Assembly (NCBI GenBank): GCA_934229395.1
Contig: CAKQDL010000001.1
Span: 5,917-69,916, forward strand
From: an uncultured Peptococcaceae bacterium
GTDB lineage: Bacteria; Bacillota; Peptococcia; Peptococcales; Peptococcaceae
Direction of reading: 5' to 3'
DNA length: 64,000 nt
Shown one piece after another: positions 1 through 7,862 of the stretch. Numbering within the stretch: position 1 is the first letter of the stretch; every line of letters starts with the position of its first letter. The position numbers were made by a program, and so were the translations under genes. Under the pieces are notes generated by a model, which made no database searches, had not been told where the DNA came from, and worked only from the letters and a program-made list of their open reading frames with translations.

Positions 1-1244
1 ACCATTCCATGAAAACCTTCTTGGATTTATTGGACGAAGCGGCTGTTGATCCAACAGTAAAGGCTATTCATATCACCCTTTATCGTATTGCTTCAGGCAG
101 TAAGGTGGCACAAGCCTTGGCGAAGGCTGCCGAAAATGGCAAGTCGGTTATGGTCTTGGTTGAGCTTAAGGCGCGTTTTGACGAAGAGCACAACATCATT
201 TGGTCTAAGCGTCTTGAAGAAGCTGGATGCCAGGTTATCTATGGCTTTGACCAATACAAGGTGCACTCCAAGCTTTGTGTAATCACGCGCAATGTAGACG
301 GCAATGTGCAGCACATTGTTCAAATTGGGACCGGCAACTACAACGAAAAAACAGCGCGTCAATACACCGACTTTTCTTTGATTACTACAAATAAAGATAT
401 TGCAGCAGAGGCTGTGAATGTATTTGAAACCCTAGGATTGGGTCAATTTGTAGAAAACAGCAAGTATCTTATGGTTGCGCCTTTGCAAATGAAATCCCGC
501 ATTTTGGATTTGATGAATACAGAAATAGCTGCAGCAAGAAATGGCAGCCCGGCGCGTATTGTGGCCAAAATCAATGGCTTGAGTGATAAGGACGTTATTG
601 ATAAGCTCGTCGAAGCTTCTCAAGCTGGCGTAAAAATTACCCTTTACATCCGTGGCATTTGCTGCTTGCGCGCAGGGGTGGAAGGCTACACAGACAACAT
701 CACCATTAAGAGCATGGTAGGGCGTTATCTTGAGCACCCACGTATTTTCCTCTTTGGCTACGGCGAAAGGGAGCATATGTACATCGGTTCTGCCGACTGG
801 ATGACACGTAACCTCAATTATCGTGTAGAGGTTGCAGTAGAAATCCTCGATAAGGAAGCCAAGGCCACCTTGTTTGAAGTCTTGGATATCTTAGAGCACG
901 ACAATATGCTCGCTCGTGTTCAGCAGCCAGATGGTACCTACAAACGTCTTTATCCAGCAGAAGGTGAAAAGAAGGTAGACAGCCAAGTCGAGCAATATGA
1001 GCTCTTTAAGACCTTGCGTGAGGAAACATCCTGCTTTGAGGATGTGCCAACGGCATCCCACGCTCGGGGTGCGGCGGGGGACAACGGCGCAGCCGGCCTC
1101 AATAAAACCAAGGACGGTATGCAAAAAATTCATCCGGTGCCACAGGCAGTCGAAGCACCAAGCGAGAGCGAACAAAAGGCGCCAGACAAGGAGCCAAAAA
1201 CTTTTGTAGAGCGACTAAAGTATGTGCTCTTCGGCAAATTCTAA
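1..1244 (+). CDS. ppk1: Polyphosphate kinase Ppk1, C-terminal part (5' end outside window)
   Basis: Makes inorganic polyphosphate from ATP through a phosphohistidine intermediate. The reading frame is open from the first bases, and the in-frame Met at base 9 lies inside the family motif H-S-M-K-T-F, so it is not the start; about 40% of a usual 700-residue protein is missing. Visible are the TLYR segment, the YKVHSK motif whose His (86 counted from that Met) matches the autophosphorylated His of Escherichia coli Ppk, and IGTGNYNEKTAR, which lines the active site. After about residue 320 comes an 85-residue tail rich in Ala, Glu, Lys and Pro that is not part of the conserved C2 domain and ends in a short amphipathic FVERLKYVLFGKF-like segment. 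A hairpin terminator follows directly. Confidence 0.96.
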   Translation, partial: HSMKTFLDLLDEAAVDPTVKAIHITLYRIASGSKVAQALAKAAENGKSVMVLVELKARFDEEHNIIWSKRLEEAGCQVIYGFDQYKVHSKLCVITRNVDGNVQHIVQIGTGNYNEKTARQYTDFSLITTNKDIAAEAVNVFETLGLGQFVENSKYLMVAPLQMKSRILDLMNTEIAAARNGSPARIVAKINGLSDKDVIDKLVEASQAGVKITLYIRGICCLRAGVEGYTDNITIKSMVGRYLEHPRIFLFGYGEREHMYIGSADWMTRNLNYRVEVAVEILDKEAKATLFEVLDILEHDNMLARVQQPDGTYKRLYPAEGEKKVDSQVEQYELFKTLREETSCFEDVPTASHARGAAGDNGAAGLNKTKDGMQKIHPVPQAVEAPSESEQKAPDKEPKTFVERLKYVLFGKF

Positions 1245-1250
1245 ATTGCG

Positions 1251-1282
1251 ACCAGCGGTTCTTCGGGGCTGCTGGTTTTTTT
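1251..1282 (+). terminator. Rho-independent terminator after ppk1
   Basis: An 11-pair stem (ACCAGCGGTTC against GGGCTGCTGGT, with three G-T wobbles) is closed by a TTCG tetraloop and followed by seven T. It is strong and separates ppk1 from the glnS operon. Confidence 0.9.
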
Positions 1283-1330
1283 ATAGACGCAAAAAATAGG
1301 CGCGCTTCACGCCGAGGCGCGAGCCAATTC

Positions 1331-1358
1331 TTGCGTTTTGCATGGAGGATGGTATAAT
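1331..1358 (+). promoter_or_regulatory. Promoter of the glnS operon
   Basis: TTGCGT at 1331-1336, 16 bases, then TATAAT at 1353-1358 preceded by TGG (extended -10). The start of transcription would be near 1365, about 30 bases before glnS, leaving no room for a T-box leader. The glnS ribosome binding site AGGAGG is at 1383-1388. Confidence 0.8.
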
Positions 1359-1393
1359 GGTGTATATCTCTGTGAATAAAAAAGGAGGGCGCT

Positions 1394-3064
1394 ATGAGCC
1401 TAGACAACGAGCTCGTTTCAACCAACTTTATTGAAACGATTATTAATAATGACATTGAAAACGGAAAAAAAGACATTGCCACCCGTTTTCCTCCAGAACC
1501 GAATGGCTACTTGCACATTGGTCACGCCAAATCCATTTTCCTCAACTTTGGCTTGGCAAAAAAATACAATGGCACCTGTTTTTTGCGTTTTGACGATACC
1601 AATCCAACCAAGGAAGAGGATGAATACATCAAGTCTATTCAACGCGATGTAGAATGGCTTGGTGGCGTGTGGGATGGCGATGTTAAATATGCATCCAATT
1701 ATTTCGGCTATTTTTATGAAGCAGCCACCGAGCTTATTAAGCAAGGGCTTGCTTATGTCGATGATTCTACAGCAGAAGAAATGCGCGAAATGCGCGGCAC
1801 TCTGACAGAACCAGGGAAGGAAAGCCCATACCGCAACCGTTCTATTGAAGAAAACCTTGAGCTTTTCAAAAAAATGCACGATGGCGTTTTTGCACCAGGC
1901 GAATGTATTTTGCGTGCAAAAATTGATATGGCCTCTTCCAATATGAATATGCGTGACCCTGCTGTGTATCGTATTGTTGACGCAAGTCATCCACGCACAG
2001 GCAAGGAATGGAACATTTATCCAATGTACGACTTTGCGCATCCGCTAGAAGATGCCATTGAAGGGATTACTCATTCCATCTGCACCTTGGAATTCCAAGA
2101 CCACCGTCCACTTTACGAATGGTTCCTTGAACATCTCAAGCACATGCCATTTATTAAGTATGAATCCCGTCAAATTGAATTTGCGCGTCTTGAAATTGAA
2201 AACACCGTGACCAGCAAGCGCAAGCTCAAGGCTCTTGTAGATGCCGAGTTGGTCGATGGCTGGGATGACCCACGTCTTCCTACCATTGCAGGCCTTCGTC
2301 GCCGTGGATACACACCAGCAGCCTTGGCTGATTTTTGCGAACGCATTGGCGTAGCAAAGACCAACAGCAAGGTAGAAAAGGGCTATCTCTTGCATTGCTT
2401 GCGTGAGGACCTCAATATGCACGCGCCCCGCACCATGGGTGTGCTTCGTCCACTCAAGCTCACCATCACCAACTACCCTGAAGACCAAATCGAATATTTG
2501 CCAGCACTCATTAACCCTAATGATCCAGAAGCTGGCACCTACGAGATTCCGTTTGGCCGTCATCTTTATATTGAACAAGAGGACTTCCGCGAAGAAGCTA
2601 ACAACAAATTCTATCGCCTTAAGCCAGGTAAGGAAGTGCGCCTCAAGTACGCTTACATTATCCAATGCAACGATTATGTGAAGGATGAAGAAACCGGCGA
2701 AATCCTTGAGCTCTTCTGCACCTACGATCCAACCACCGTTTCTGGTGGCCCTAACAGTGGCCGCAAGGTAAAAGGCACCCTCCATTGGGTAGAAGCCACC
2801 AATGCCGTTGATGCAACGGCGCATCTTTACGGAGATTTGCTCGATTTTGAATCGGAAGCCGAGGATATTGTTGATCAGTTCAACCAAAAGAGCCTCGAAG
2901 TATTAGAAGGTGTTAAGCTTGAACCAATGATGAAGGATACCAAGGTTGGTACCACCTACCAATTCCTACGCAATGGTTATTTCTGCGTGGATTCTAAGTA
3001 CACCACCGATGACCACATTGTGCTCAACGAAACCGTGTCCTTAAAAGACAGTTTCAAGGGGTGA
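1394..3064 (+). CDS. glnS: Glutaminyl-tRNA synthetase
   Basis: Class I aminoacyl-tRNA synthetase that charges tRNA-Gln directly with glutamine. At 556 residues it has the usual bacterial GlnRS length. The HIGH motif is at residues 41-44 after PPEPNGYL, the KMSKS-like loop reads VTSKRKL near residue 272 (the usual Met replaced by Thr), and the C-terminal half shows the two beta-barrel anticodon-binding domains. Start ATG has AGGAGG five bases upstream. It is the first gene of a run with plsC, murT and gatD; plsC begins in the last bases of glnS. GlnRS is absent from many Bacillota, which instead amidate Glu-tRNA-Gln, so its presence is mildly informative about lineage. Confidence 0.97.
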   Translation: MSLDNELVSTNFIETIINNDIENGKKDIATRFPPEPNGYLHIGHAKSIFLNFGLAKKYNGTCFLRFDDTNPTKEEDEYIKSIQRDVEWLGGVWDGDVKYASNYFGYFYEAATELIKQGLAYVDDSTAEEMREMRGTLTEPGKESPYRNRSIEENLELFKKMHDGVFAPGECILRAKIDMASSNMNMRDPAVYRIVDASHPRTGKEWNIYPMYDFAHPLEDAIEGITHSICTLEFQDHRPLYEWFLEHLKHMPFIKYESRQIEFARLEIENTVTSKRKLKALVDAELVDGWDDPRLPTIAGLRRRGYTPAALADFCERIGVAKTNSKVEKGYLLHCLREDLNMHAPRTMGVLRPLKLTITNYPEDQIEYLPALINPNDPEAGTYEIPFGRHLYIEQEDFREEANNKFYRLKPGKEVRLKYAYIIQCNDYVKDEETGEILELFCTYDPTTVSGGPNSGRKVKGTLHWVEATNAVDATAHLYGDLLDFESEAEDIVDQFNQKSLEVLEGVKLEPMMKDTKVGTTYQFLRNGYFCVDSKYTTDDHIVLNETVSLKDSFKG

Positions 3065-3069
3065 TGGTG

Positions 3070-3834
3070 ATGAATCTCCTCAGAAGTATTTGGGCCTATA
3101 TTGTTTGCGCCACTGTGCTTGTTGTACGCTTGCCTTTGCGCAAAAAGGTCAACGCCCTTGCCGAAACAGACAAGCAGGGCGCTATGGAAATGCTGTGGCC
3201 CTTTGCCAATTGGATTGGTCACATGGCTTGTCGTGTGCTCAAGGTGGAAACAGATATTAATGGCCTCGAAAACGTGCCAATGGATGGCTCCGTTGTGTTT
3301 GTAGGTAATCACCTGAGCAATTTCGATGCTCCACTTATGCTTGCGGCTATTCCTCGCCCAAGCGGCTTTATAGTAAAAGAAGAGCTTAAGAAGGTGCCAG
3401 TTTTTGCTGGATGGATTGAAGCCATGGGTTGCTATTTCTTGCCACGTGGCGAATCTAGAAAATCCTTGGAAGTCATTATTGCTGCCACCAAGCTCCTAAA
3501 AACAAACGCACTTGGGATGGTTATTTTCCCAGAAGGCACCCGCAGTAAGGATGGCAAAATGGCACATTTTAAGCCAGGTAGTCTCAAGGTAGCTACGCGC
3601 TCAGGTGCCTCAATTGTGCCCTTTGCCATTGAGCATACCAATGTGGTCATGCCTAGAGGCAGTTGGATCATTAAAAAGGGAAAGGTGAATGTCACCTTCC
3701 TTCCAGCTATCACACCGGAAGCGTACAAGGACAAGGAAACTACAGAATTGACCCGAGGCATTATGACTGACATTGCAGCTGTTATTGGCTGCGAGGTGCC
3801 ACCAGACGAAGATGCGATAACAATCGAAGCGTAA
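3070..3834 (+). CDS. plsC: 1-acyl-sn-glycerol-3-phosphate acyltransferase (PlsC family)
   Basis: Adds the second acyl chain to lysophosphatidic acid to make phosphatidic acid at the membrane. A hydrophobic N-terminal segment (about residues 1-20) is followed by the acyltransferase motif N-H-x4-D (His81, Asp86) and by FPEGTRS at 153-159, the substrate-binding motif. The frame stays open up to GTG 3061, and ATG codons lie at 3064 and 3070. I chose 3070 because the AAGGGG at 3056-3061 then sits eight bases upstream. Length, about 254 residues, is normal. Its products are used by cdsA, found at 34591. It is cotranscribed with glnS and followed 14 bases later by murT. Confidence 0.92.
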   Translation: MNLLRSIWAYIVCATVLVVRLPLRKKVNALAETDKQGAMEMLWPFANWIGHMACRVLKVETDINGLENVPMDGSVVFVGNHLSNFDAPLMLAAIPRPSGFIVKEELKKVPVFAGWIEAMGCYFLPRGESRKSLEVIIAATKLLKTNALGMVIFPEGTRSKDGKMAHFKPGSLKVATRSGASIVPFAIEHTNVVMPRGSWIIKKGKVNVTFLPAITPEAYKDKETTELTRGIMTDIAAVIGCEVPPDEDAITIEA

Positions 3835-3848
3835 GAGCGGAGGTAAGT

Positions 3849-5204
3849 ATGAATATACGTGCACAATTTGCAAAGGCTTGCGGGAAGTCGTGCAAAGTGA
3901 TTCTAGAAAAAACAAGAAGTGGCGGTTCTAGCCTTCCAGGAAAGGTCGCTATGAAGCTCGATCCAAACATTTTGGCGAGCCTATCTAAAAATTATAAGGT
4001 TGTCATGGTCACCGGAACCAATGGGAAGACCCTAACCACCTCCTTTATTACGAAAATTTTCCAAGAAAAATATGGTGAGGTGCTCACCAATCCTACCGGT
4101 GCCAATATGCTTCAGGGCGTTGTGTCCTGTTTTTTGGGTGATAAAAAGAGAAAGCATGGCGGCAGTAAATACGCAGTGCTAGAGGTGGACGAAGCCACCT
4201 TAAAATACGTTACCAAGTATGTGAAGCCAGAGACCATTGTCTTTACCAATGTTTTTCGCGATCAAACCGACCGCTATGGTGAAATCTATACCACCTATGA
4301 GCTGATGCGTGACGGCGCGGCGCTAGCGCCAAATGCCACCATCATCGCCAATGGCGATTTGCCAATGTTTTTCTCAGAAAAGCTTACAAACCCGGTAGAA
4401 TATTTTGGCTTCGACCATCTTGAGGATAAGGAGCAAATGGCGGATGTTAACACCGACGGTGTGCTCTGCCCTAATTGCGACAACGTGCTTCACTACAAGC
4501 TCTTGACCTATTCCAATCTTGGCAAATTCTATTGCCCAGAGTGTGATTTTGCACGTCCGACGCTTGCGCATAAGGTCACTGATATTAAGGAAATGACGCC
4601 AGAGTCTTCCATCTTTAGCATTGACGGTGTTGAGTTCAACTTGCCGATTGCGGGTATTTACAACATTTACAACGCCCTAGCGGCATACAGCGTGGCTAAG
4701 CACTTCGGCATTGAGGAGCAATACATCAGACGTGGCTTTGCAGCAGCAGAGCGCGTATTTGGCCGTCAAGAGCATATCAATATCGGCGGGAAGGACGTGG
4801 TGATGAACCTCATCAAAAACCCTGTAGGCTTCAACCAAATCGTTGATATGCTGGCAACAGACAAAACACCATTTTCCCTCGTTTCCCTCCTCAACGACCG
4901 TCCTGCTGATGGTACCGATGTGAGCTGGATTTGGGACGGCAACTTTGAAAAGCTTGTAGAAATTACCACGGGTCGTCCAGCATTTTTGTCGGGGATTCGT
5001 GTGGCGGATTTGTCAAAGCGTTTTGAAGTGGCGGGGCTTGGAAAAAATGAACAAATCACTGACCAAGACCTCACACACATTGCAGATTGGATTCAAAAAG
5101 CACCAACAGAAAAGATTTACATTCTTGCCACCTACACTGCGACACTTGACTTGCGCCGTACCTTCGCTGAGCAAGGATATTTGAAGGAAGGCATGAGTAT
5201 ATGA
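3849..5204 (+). CDS. murT: Lipid II isoglutaminyl synthase, Mur-ligase-like subunit MurT
   Basis: With GatD it amidates the alpha-carboxyl of D-glutamate in lipid II to isoglutamine, using ATP and glutamine-derived ammonia. The Mur ligase ATP loop GTNGKT is at residues 56-61, and a four-cysteine zinc ribbon (Cys207, 210, 229, 232) is inserted in the central domain, as in known MurT proteins. The C-terminal DUF1727 domain contacts GatD. Length 451 is typical. GGAGG precedes the start at the right distance. The stop overlaps the gatD start in ATGA, so the two subunits are probably translationally coupled. Confidence 0.95.
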   Translation: MNIRAQFAKACGKSCKVILEKTRSGGSSLPGKVAMKLDPNILASLSKNYKVVMVTGTNGKTLTTSFITKIFQEKYGEVLTNPTGANMLQGVVSCFLGDKKRKHGGSKYAVLEVDEATLKYVTKYVKPETIVFTNVFRDQTDRYGEIYTTYELMRDGAALAPNATIIANGDLPMFFSEKLTNPVEYFGFDHLEDKEQMADVNTDGVLCPNCDNVLHYKLLTYSNLGKFYCPECDFARPTLAHKVTDIKEMTPESSIFSIDGVEFNLPIAGIYNIYNALAAYSVAKHFGIEEQYIRRGFAAAERVFGRQEHINIGGKDVVMNLIKNPVGFNQIVDMLATDKTPFSLVSLLNDRPADGTDVSWIWDGNFEKLVEITTGRPAFLSGIRVADLSKRFEVAGLGKNEQITDQDLTHIADWIQKAPTEKIYILATYTATLDLRRTFAEQGYLKEGMSI

Positions 5205-5848
5205 CCATCAGAATTTGCCATCTCTATGGCAATCTCCTCAACACCTATGGCGATAACGGTAACCTTTTAATGCTTCAATATATGGCCAAGCAGCTGGGAC
5301 ACGATGTTGAAACGCGTTTGGTGAGCTTAAAGGATGAGTTTATCGCTGATGATTTTGACCTGCTCTTTATCGGTGGGGGACAGGATCACGAGCAAAAGGT
5401 GATTGCGCGAGATTTACCCTCCAAGCGCGCGGAGCTAACAAAGTTTATTGAGGCAGGTGGCGCTGGCTTGGCCATTTGCGGCGGCTATCAGCTACTGGGC
5501 CAGTATTACGAAACGGCAGATGGCGAAAAAATAGAAGGCTTGGGGGCACTCAGCCACTATACCTTGCGTCAAATCAACAACCGCTTCATTGGAGATATAG
5601 AAATACATAACGAGCGATTTAACGAAACCTATTTAGGCTTTGAAAACCATAATGGACGTACTTTTTTAGGTAAAGACGAATTGCCTCTTGGCCATGTAAA
5701 ACAAGGCTTCGGCAACAATGGCGAGGACAAAACAGAAGGTGCCATCTATAAGAACGTCTTTTGTTCCTATTTCCATGGGCCGCTTCTCGTGCGCAATGAG
5801 CATTTGGCAAAACGTATCATAGAGCTTGCTGCAAAGAATGCAAAATAA
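5201..5848 (+). CDS. gatD: Lipid II isoglutaminyl synthase, glutaminase subunit GatD
   Basis: Class I glutamine amidotransferase of the CobB/CobQ-like type that feeds ammonia to MurT. The nucleophile is Cys93 in AICGGYQ and the catalytic His is His192 in SYFHGPLL; 215 residues is close to the usual length. It overlaps murT by four bases. It is the last gene of the glnS operon, with the large nested inverted repeat beginning five bases after its stop codon. Lipid II amidation supports cross-linking in Gram-positive bacteria, which agrees with the rest of the window. Confidence 0.95.
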   Translation: MTIRICHLYGNLLNTYGDNGNLLMLQYMAKQLGHDVETRLVSLKDEFIADDFDLLFIGGGQDHEQKVIARDLPSKRAELTKFIEAGGAGLAICGGYQLLGQYYETADGEKIEGLGALSHYTLRQINNRFIGDIEIHNERFNETYLGFENHNGRTFLGKDELPLGHVKQGFGNNGEDKTEGAIYKNVFCSYFHGPLLVRNEHLAKRIIELAAKNAK

Positions 5849-5853
5849 AATGG

Positions 5854-5989
5854 AAGGGGACGAGCGGGAAATAGACATACAGCCTTCAAATGAATAGAAT
5901 AAGCCTTCCACTCTTGAAAAGGGAGGGGGAAGGCTTATTCTATTGCATATATTTGCTTTTAAAAATCGCTATTTCCCACTCGTCCCCTT
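5854..5989. repeat. Nested inverted repeat (large hairpin or small inverted-repeat element)
   Basis: Two pairs of arms are nested. The outer arms, 5854-5874 and 5969-5989, are 21 bases with one mismatch; the inner arms, 5893-5909 and 5928-5944, are 17 bases and perfect. The outer right arm runs into TTTTT, so the transcript could end here. A third copy of the inner-arm core GAATAGAAT lies just outside, at 5992-6000. No coding frame fits. It could be an oversized terminator for gatD or a non-autonomous inverted-repeat element; no clear target duplication is visible. Confidence 0.7.
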
Positions 5990-6015
5990 TTTGAATAGAA
6001 TTATGGGAGGAAGAA

Positions 6016-6699
6016 ATGCTAGCTACCATTGTGAATACCGTTGTTGTTTTTGTCTGTGCCCTTGTGGGTATGTTTATGAGCAAGGGCTTTCCGAATCAAT
6101 TGCGAACGCTTCTTTTACAAATTCTCGGGCTTTGTGTGTGCGTCGTGGGCCTGCGCATGGTGCTGAAGGTCGAAAACGATTTGGTGATTGTTATTTCTTT
6201 GGCCATTGGAACAATCATTGGTCATTTTTTAAAGCTTGACGAACGTTTTAATCGCTTGGGAGAAAAGCTTCAGGCCTTGGTGAAGGTGAAGGATACACGT
6301 TTTGTTGATGGCTTCGTGAGCGCAGCCATGCTTTACTGCGTTGGCGCTATGGCCATCATTGGTTCCTTTGAAGCTGGACTCAATCAAAATTACAGCATCA
6401 TTTTCACAAAATCTGTCCTTGATGGCATTATGTCTATTGTATTAGGCTCTACCATGGGTATTGGCGTGGCATTTTCAGCGGTCGCCGTGCTTCTCTATCA
6501 AGGCGCCTTGACGCTTTTGGCCAGCGTGCTATCGCCACTGCTTACTGAAAGCGTGATTGCCTATATGAGCGCCGTTGGTGGTGTGATGATTATCGGTATT
6601 GGCATCAACACCGCGGGCATTAAAGAAATCAACAGCATCAATGCCCTACCAGCGCTTTTGGTTGCAGCAGTGATTGCCTATGTGTTACCCTTGGCATAG
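6016..6699 (+). CDS. DUF554 family integral membrane protein
   Basis: Seven or so hydrophobic segments span nearly all of the 227 residues, with a short charged loop near residues 75-95 (KLDERFNRLGEKLQ). The pattern of a GTIIGH stretch, a cytoplasmic loop, then DGFVSAAMLYCVGAMAI and several Gly-rich helices is that of the DUF554 (YdfK/YqgA-like) family, whose function is not established; transport has been suggested. Start is supported by GGGAGGAAG upstream. No clear promoter lies between the inverted repeat and this gene. The barnase-like gene begins 15 bases after its stop, so the four genes 6016-7807 are probably one transcript. Confidence 0.85.
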   Translation: MLATIVNTVVVFVCALVGMFMSKGFPNQLRTLLLQILGLCVCVVGLRMVLKVENDLVIVISLAIGTIIGHFLKLDERFNRLGEKLQALVKVKDTRFVDGFVSAAMLYCVGAMAIIGSFEAGLNQNYSIIFTKSVLDGIMSIVLGSTMGIGVAFSAVAVLLYQGALTLLASVLSPLLTESVIAYMSAVGGVMIIGIGINTAGIKEINSINALPALLVAAVIAYVLPLA

Positions 6700-6714
6700 G
6701 AAAGGAGGATAACA

Positions 6715-7191
6715 ATGAAAATGAATAAAAAAATTCTGGCCCTACTTTTGTCCTTGATGATGGCGCTGGGCTTTTTGGCGGGCTGCTCAAGCGCGCCAAC
6801 AAGCGGCAGTGGCACAAATCAAACAAGCCAAAGCCAAACCATCGCAGAAGACGGCACCTACACCTCAAAGGAAGAGGTGGCAGAATATATAGCGACCTAT
6901 GATAAATTACCAAGTAATTATATCACCAAGAAGGAAGCACAAGCCTTGGGCTGGAAAACAGAGGGCACCTTGGATGAAGTTGCCCCAGGGAAATCCATCG
7001 GTGGCGATTATTTTGGCAACTACGAAGGTGCACTTCCAGAGGTCAGCGGTCGCGAGTATCATGAATGTGACATTGATTATGTAGAAGGCAACCGCAACGC
7101 CAAGCGTATCATTTATTCCAACGATGGCAACATTTACTACACAGAGGATCACTACAAAACCTTTGAGCATTTGTATGGAGATGACCAATGA
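6715..7191 (+). CDS. Barnase-like guanyl-specific ribonuclease, lipoprotein
   Basis: The last 110 residues match the barnase fold closely: NYITKKEAQALGW, APGKSIGGD, and the catalytic set Lys72, Glu117, Arg127, Arg131 and His146, which correspond to barnase Lys27, Glu73, Arg83, Arg87 and His102. It should therefore be an active endoribonuclease that cuts after G. Unlike secreted barnase, the signal peptide (residues 1-23) ends in a lipobox L-A-G-C with Cys24, followed by a Ser/Gly/Gln/Thr linker to about residue 45, so the enzyme is predicted to be lipid-anchored on the outer face of the membrane. AAAGGAGG lies eight bases before ATG 6715. The stop overlaps the barstar start in ATGA. Confidence 0.93.
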   Translation: MKMNKKILALLLSLMMALGFLAGCSSAPTSGSGTNQTSQSQTIAEDGTYTSKEEVAEYIATYDKLPSNYITKKEAQALGWKTEGTLDEVAPGKSIGGDYFGNYEGALPEVSGREYHECDIDYVEGNRNAKRIIYSNDGNIYYTEDHYKTFEHLYGDDQ

Positions 7192-7415
7192 AGAAAATTG
7201 TGATTGATTTTACATCTTATGACAGCAAGCAAGCTTTTCATGAGGACATTGCAGCAAAGCTCGATTTTCCATCCTACTATGGATGCAACTTGGACGCCTT
7301 GCATGATATGATGGCCGAGCGCGTGCCAGAAGATTACGATTTTGAACTCATTTATGGAGGATGCTTGCCTGAAAGCTTTCAAAATGTGGTAGCGCGTATT
7401 TTAAAGGGAGAATAA
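7188..7415 (+). CDS. Barstar-like ribonuclease inhibitor
   Basis: A 75-residue protein of the barstar family, somewhat shorter than the 90-residue Bacillus barstar. The inhibitory helix reads YYGCNLDALHD (residues 30-40), with Asp36 and Asp40 matching barstar Asp35 and Asp39, which fill the barnase active site. No signal peptide, so it acts in the cytoplasm and protects the cell from RNase before export. It overlaps the RNase gene by four bases; coupled translation would keep inhibitor and enzyme in step. Here, as in Bacillus amyloliquefaciens, the inhibitor must neutralise any enzyme not yet translocated. Confidence 0.93.
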   Translation: MKKIVIDFTSYDSKQAFHEDIAAKLDFPSYYGCNLDALHDMMAERVPEDYDFELIYGGCLPESFQNVVARILKGE

Positions 7416-7417
7416 GC

Positions 7418-7807
7418 GTGATGATTAAGCGAAAACTATTTGCTTTGTGCATGATTGCTATTCTTCTTGTGGGATGCGCGCCGAAAGAAGCCAGCTATGA
7501 GCAAATTGATGCCAAAGAGGCACAAGCGATGATGACAGAAAACGACAACGAAATCGTTTTGGACGTGCGCACAGAAGAAGAGTACAACGAAGCACATATC
7601 ACAGGCGCTATCAACATTCCTAATGAATCCCTCTCTGATGCGCCGCCTTCGGAGCTCAAGGACAAGGAGCAGCTCATTATGGTGTATTGTCGCAGTGGCA
7701 ATCGTAGCAAGCAAGCTGCAGAAAAGCTCAGCGCTATGGGCTATACCAACATAGTAGAATTTGGCGGCATCAACGATTGGCAGGGGCCAACCGAATCCGC
7801 AAGCTAA
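7418..7807 (+). CDS. Rhodanese-domain lipoprotein
   Basis: A single rhodanese-like domain (residues about 25-125) with active-site Cys in YCRSGNRS and the LDVRTEEEY and HITGAINIP motifs, preceded by a signal peptide with lipobox L-V-G-C. It should be an extracytoplasmic sulfurtransferase or persulfide-binding protein attached to the membrane. The start may be GTG 7418 or ATG 7421; AAAGGGAG at 7403-7410 serves either. It follows the barstar gene by two bases and is the end of the operon, with a long hairpin downstream. A functional link with the RNase is not evident beyond both mature proteins being lipid-anchored outside. Confidence 0.9.
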   Translation: MMIKRKLFALCMIAILLVGCAPKEASYEQIDAKEAQAMMTENDNEIVLDVRTEEEYNEAHITGAINIPNESLSDAPPSELKDKEQLIMVYCRSGNRSKQAAEKLSAMGYTNIVEFGGINDWQGPTESAS

Positions 7808-7858
7808 AAAAGACCATGATACCTAGGCGTACAGTGTGCCAGGGTATCATGGTCTTTT
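7808..7858. terminator. Bidirectional terminator between rhodanese gene and dinG
   Basis: A stem of 16 perfect pairs (7808-7823 with 7843-7858) extends, after one wobble and one A-A mismatch, for six more pairs to a three-base loop. A and T runs at the outer ends let it work in both directions, for the plus-strand rhodanese gene and the minus-strand dinG, which ends at 7863. Confidence 0.88.
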
Positions 7859-7862
7859 CATT

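Noticed and set aside
2045..2887. 280-codon minus-strand frame
   Set aside because: Opposite glnS with no ribosome binding site and no homology-like motif.
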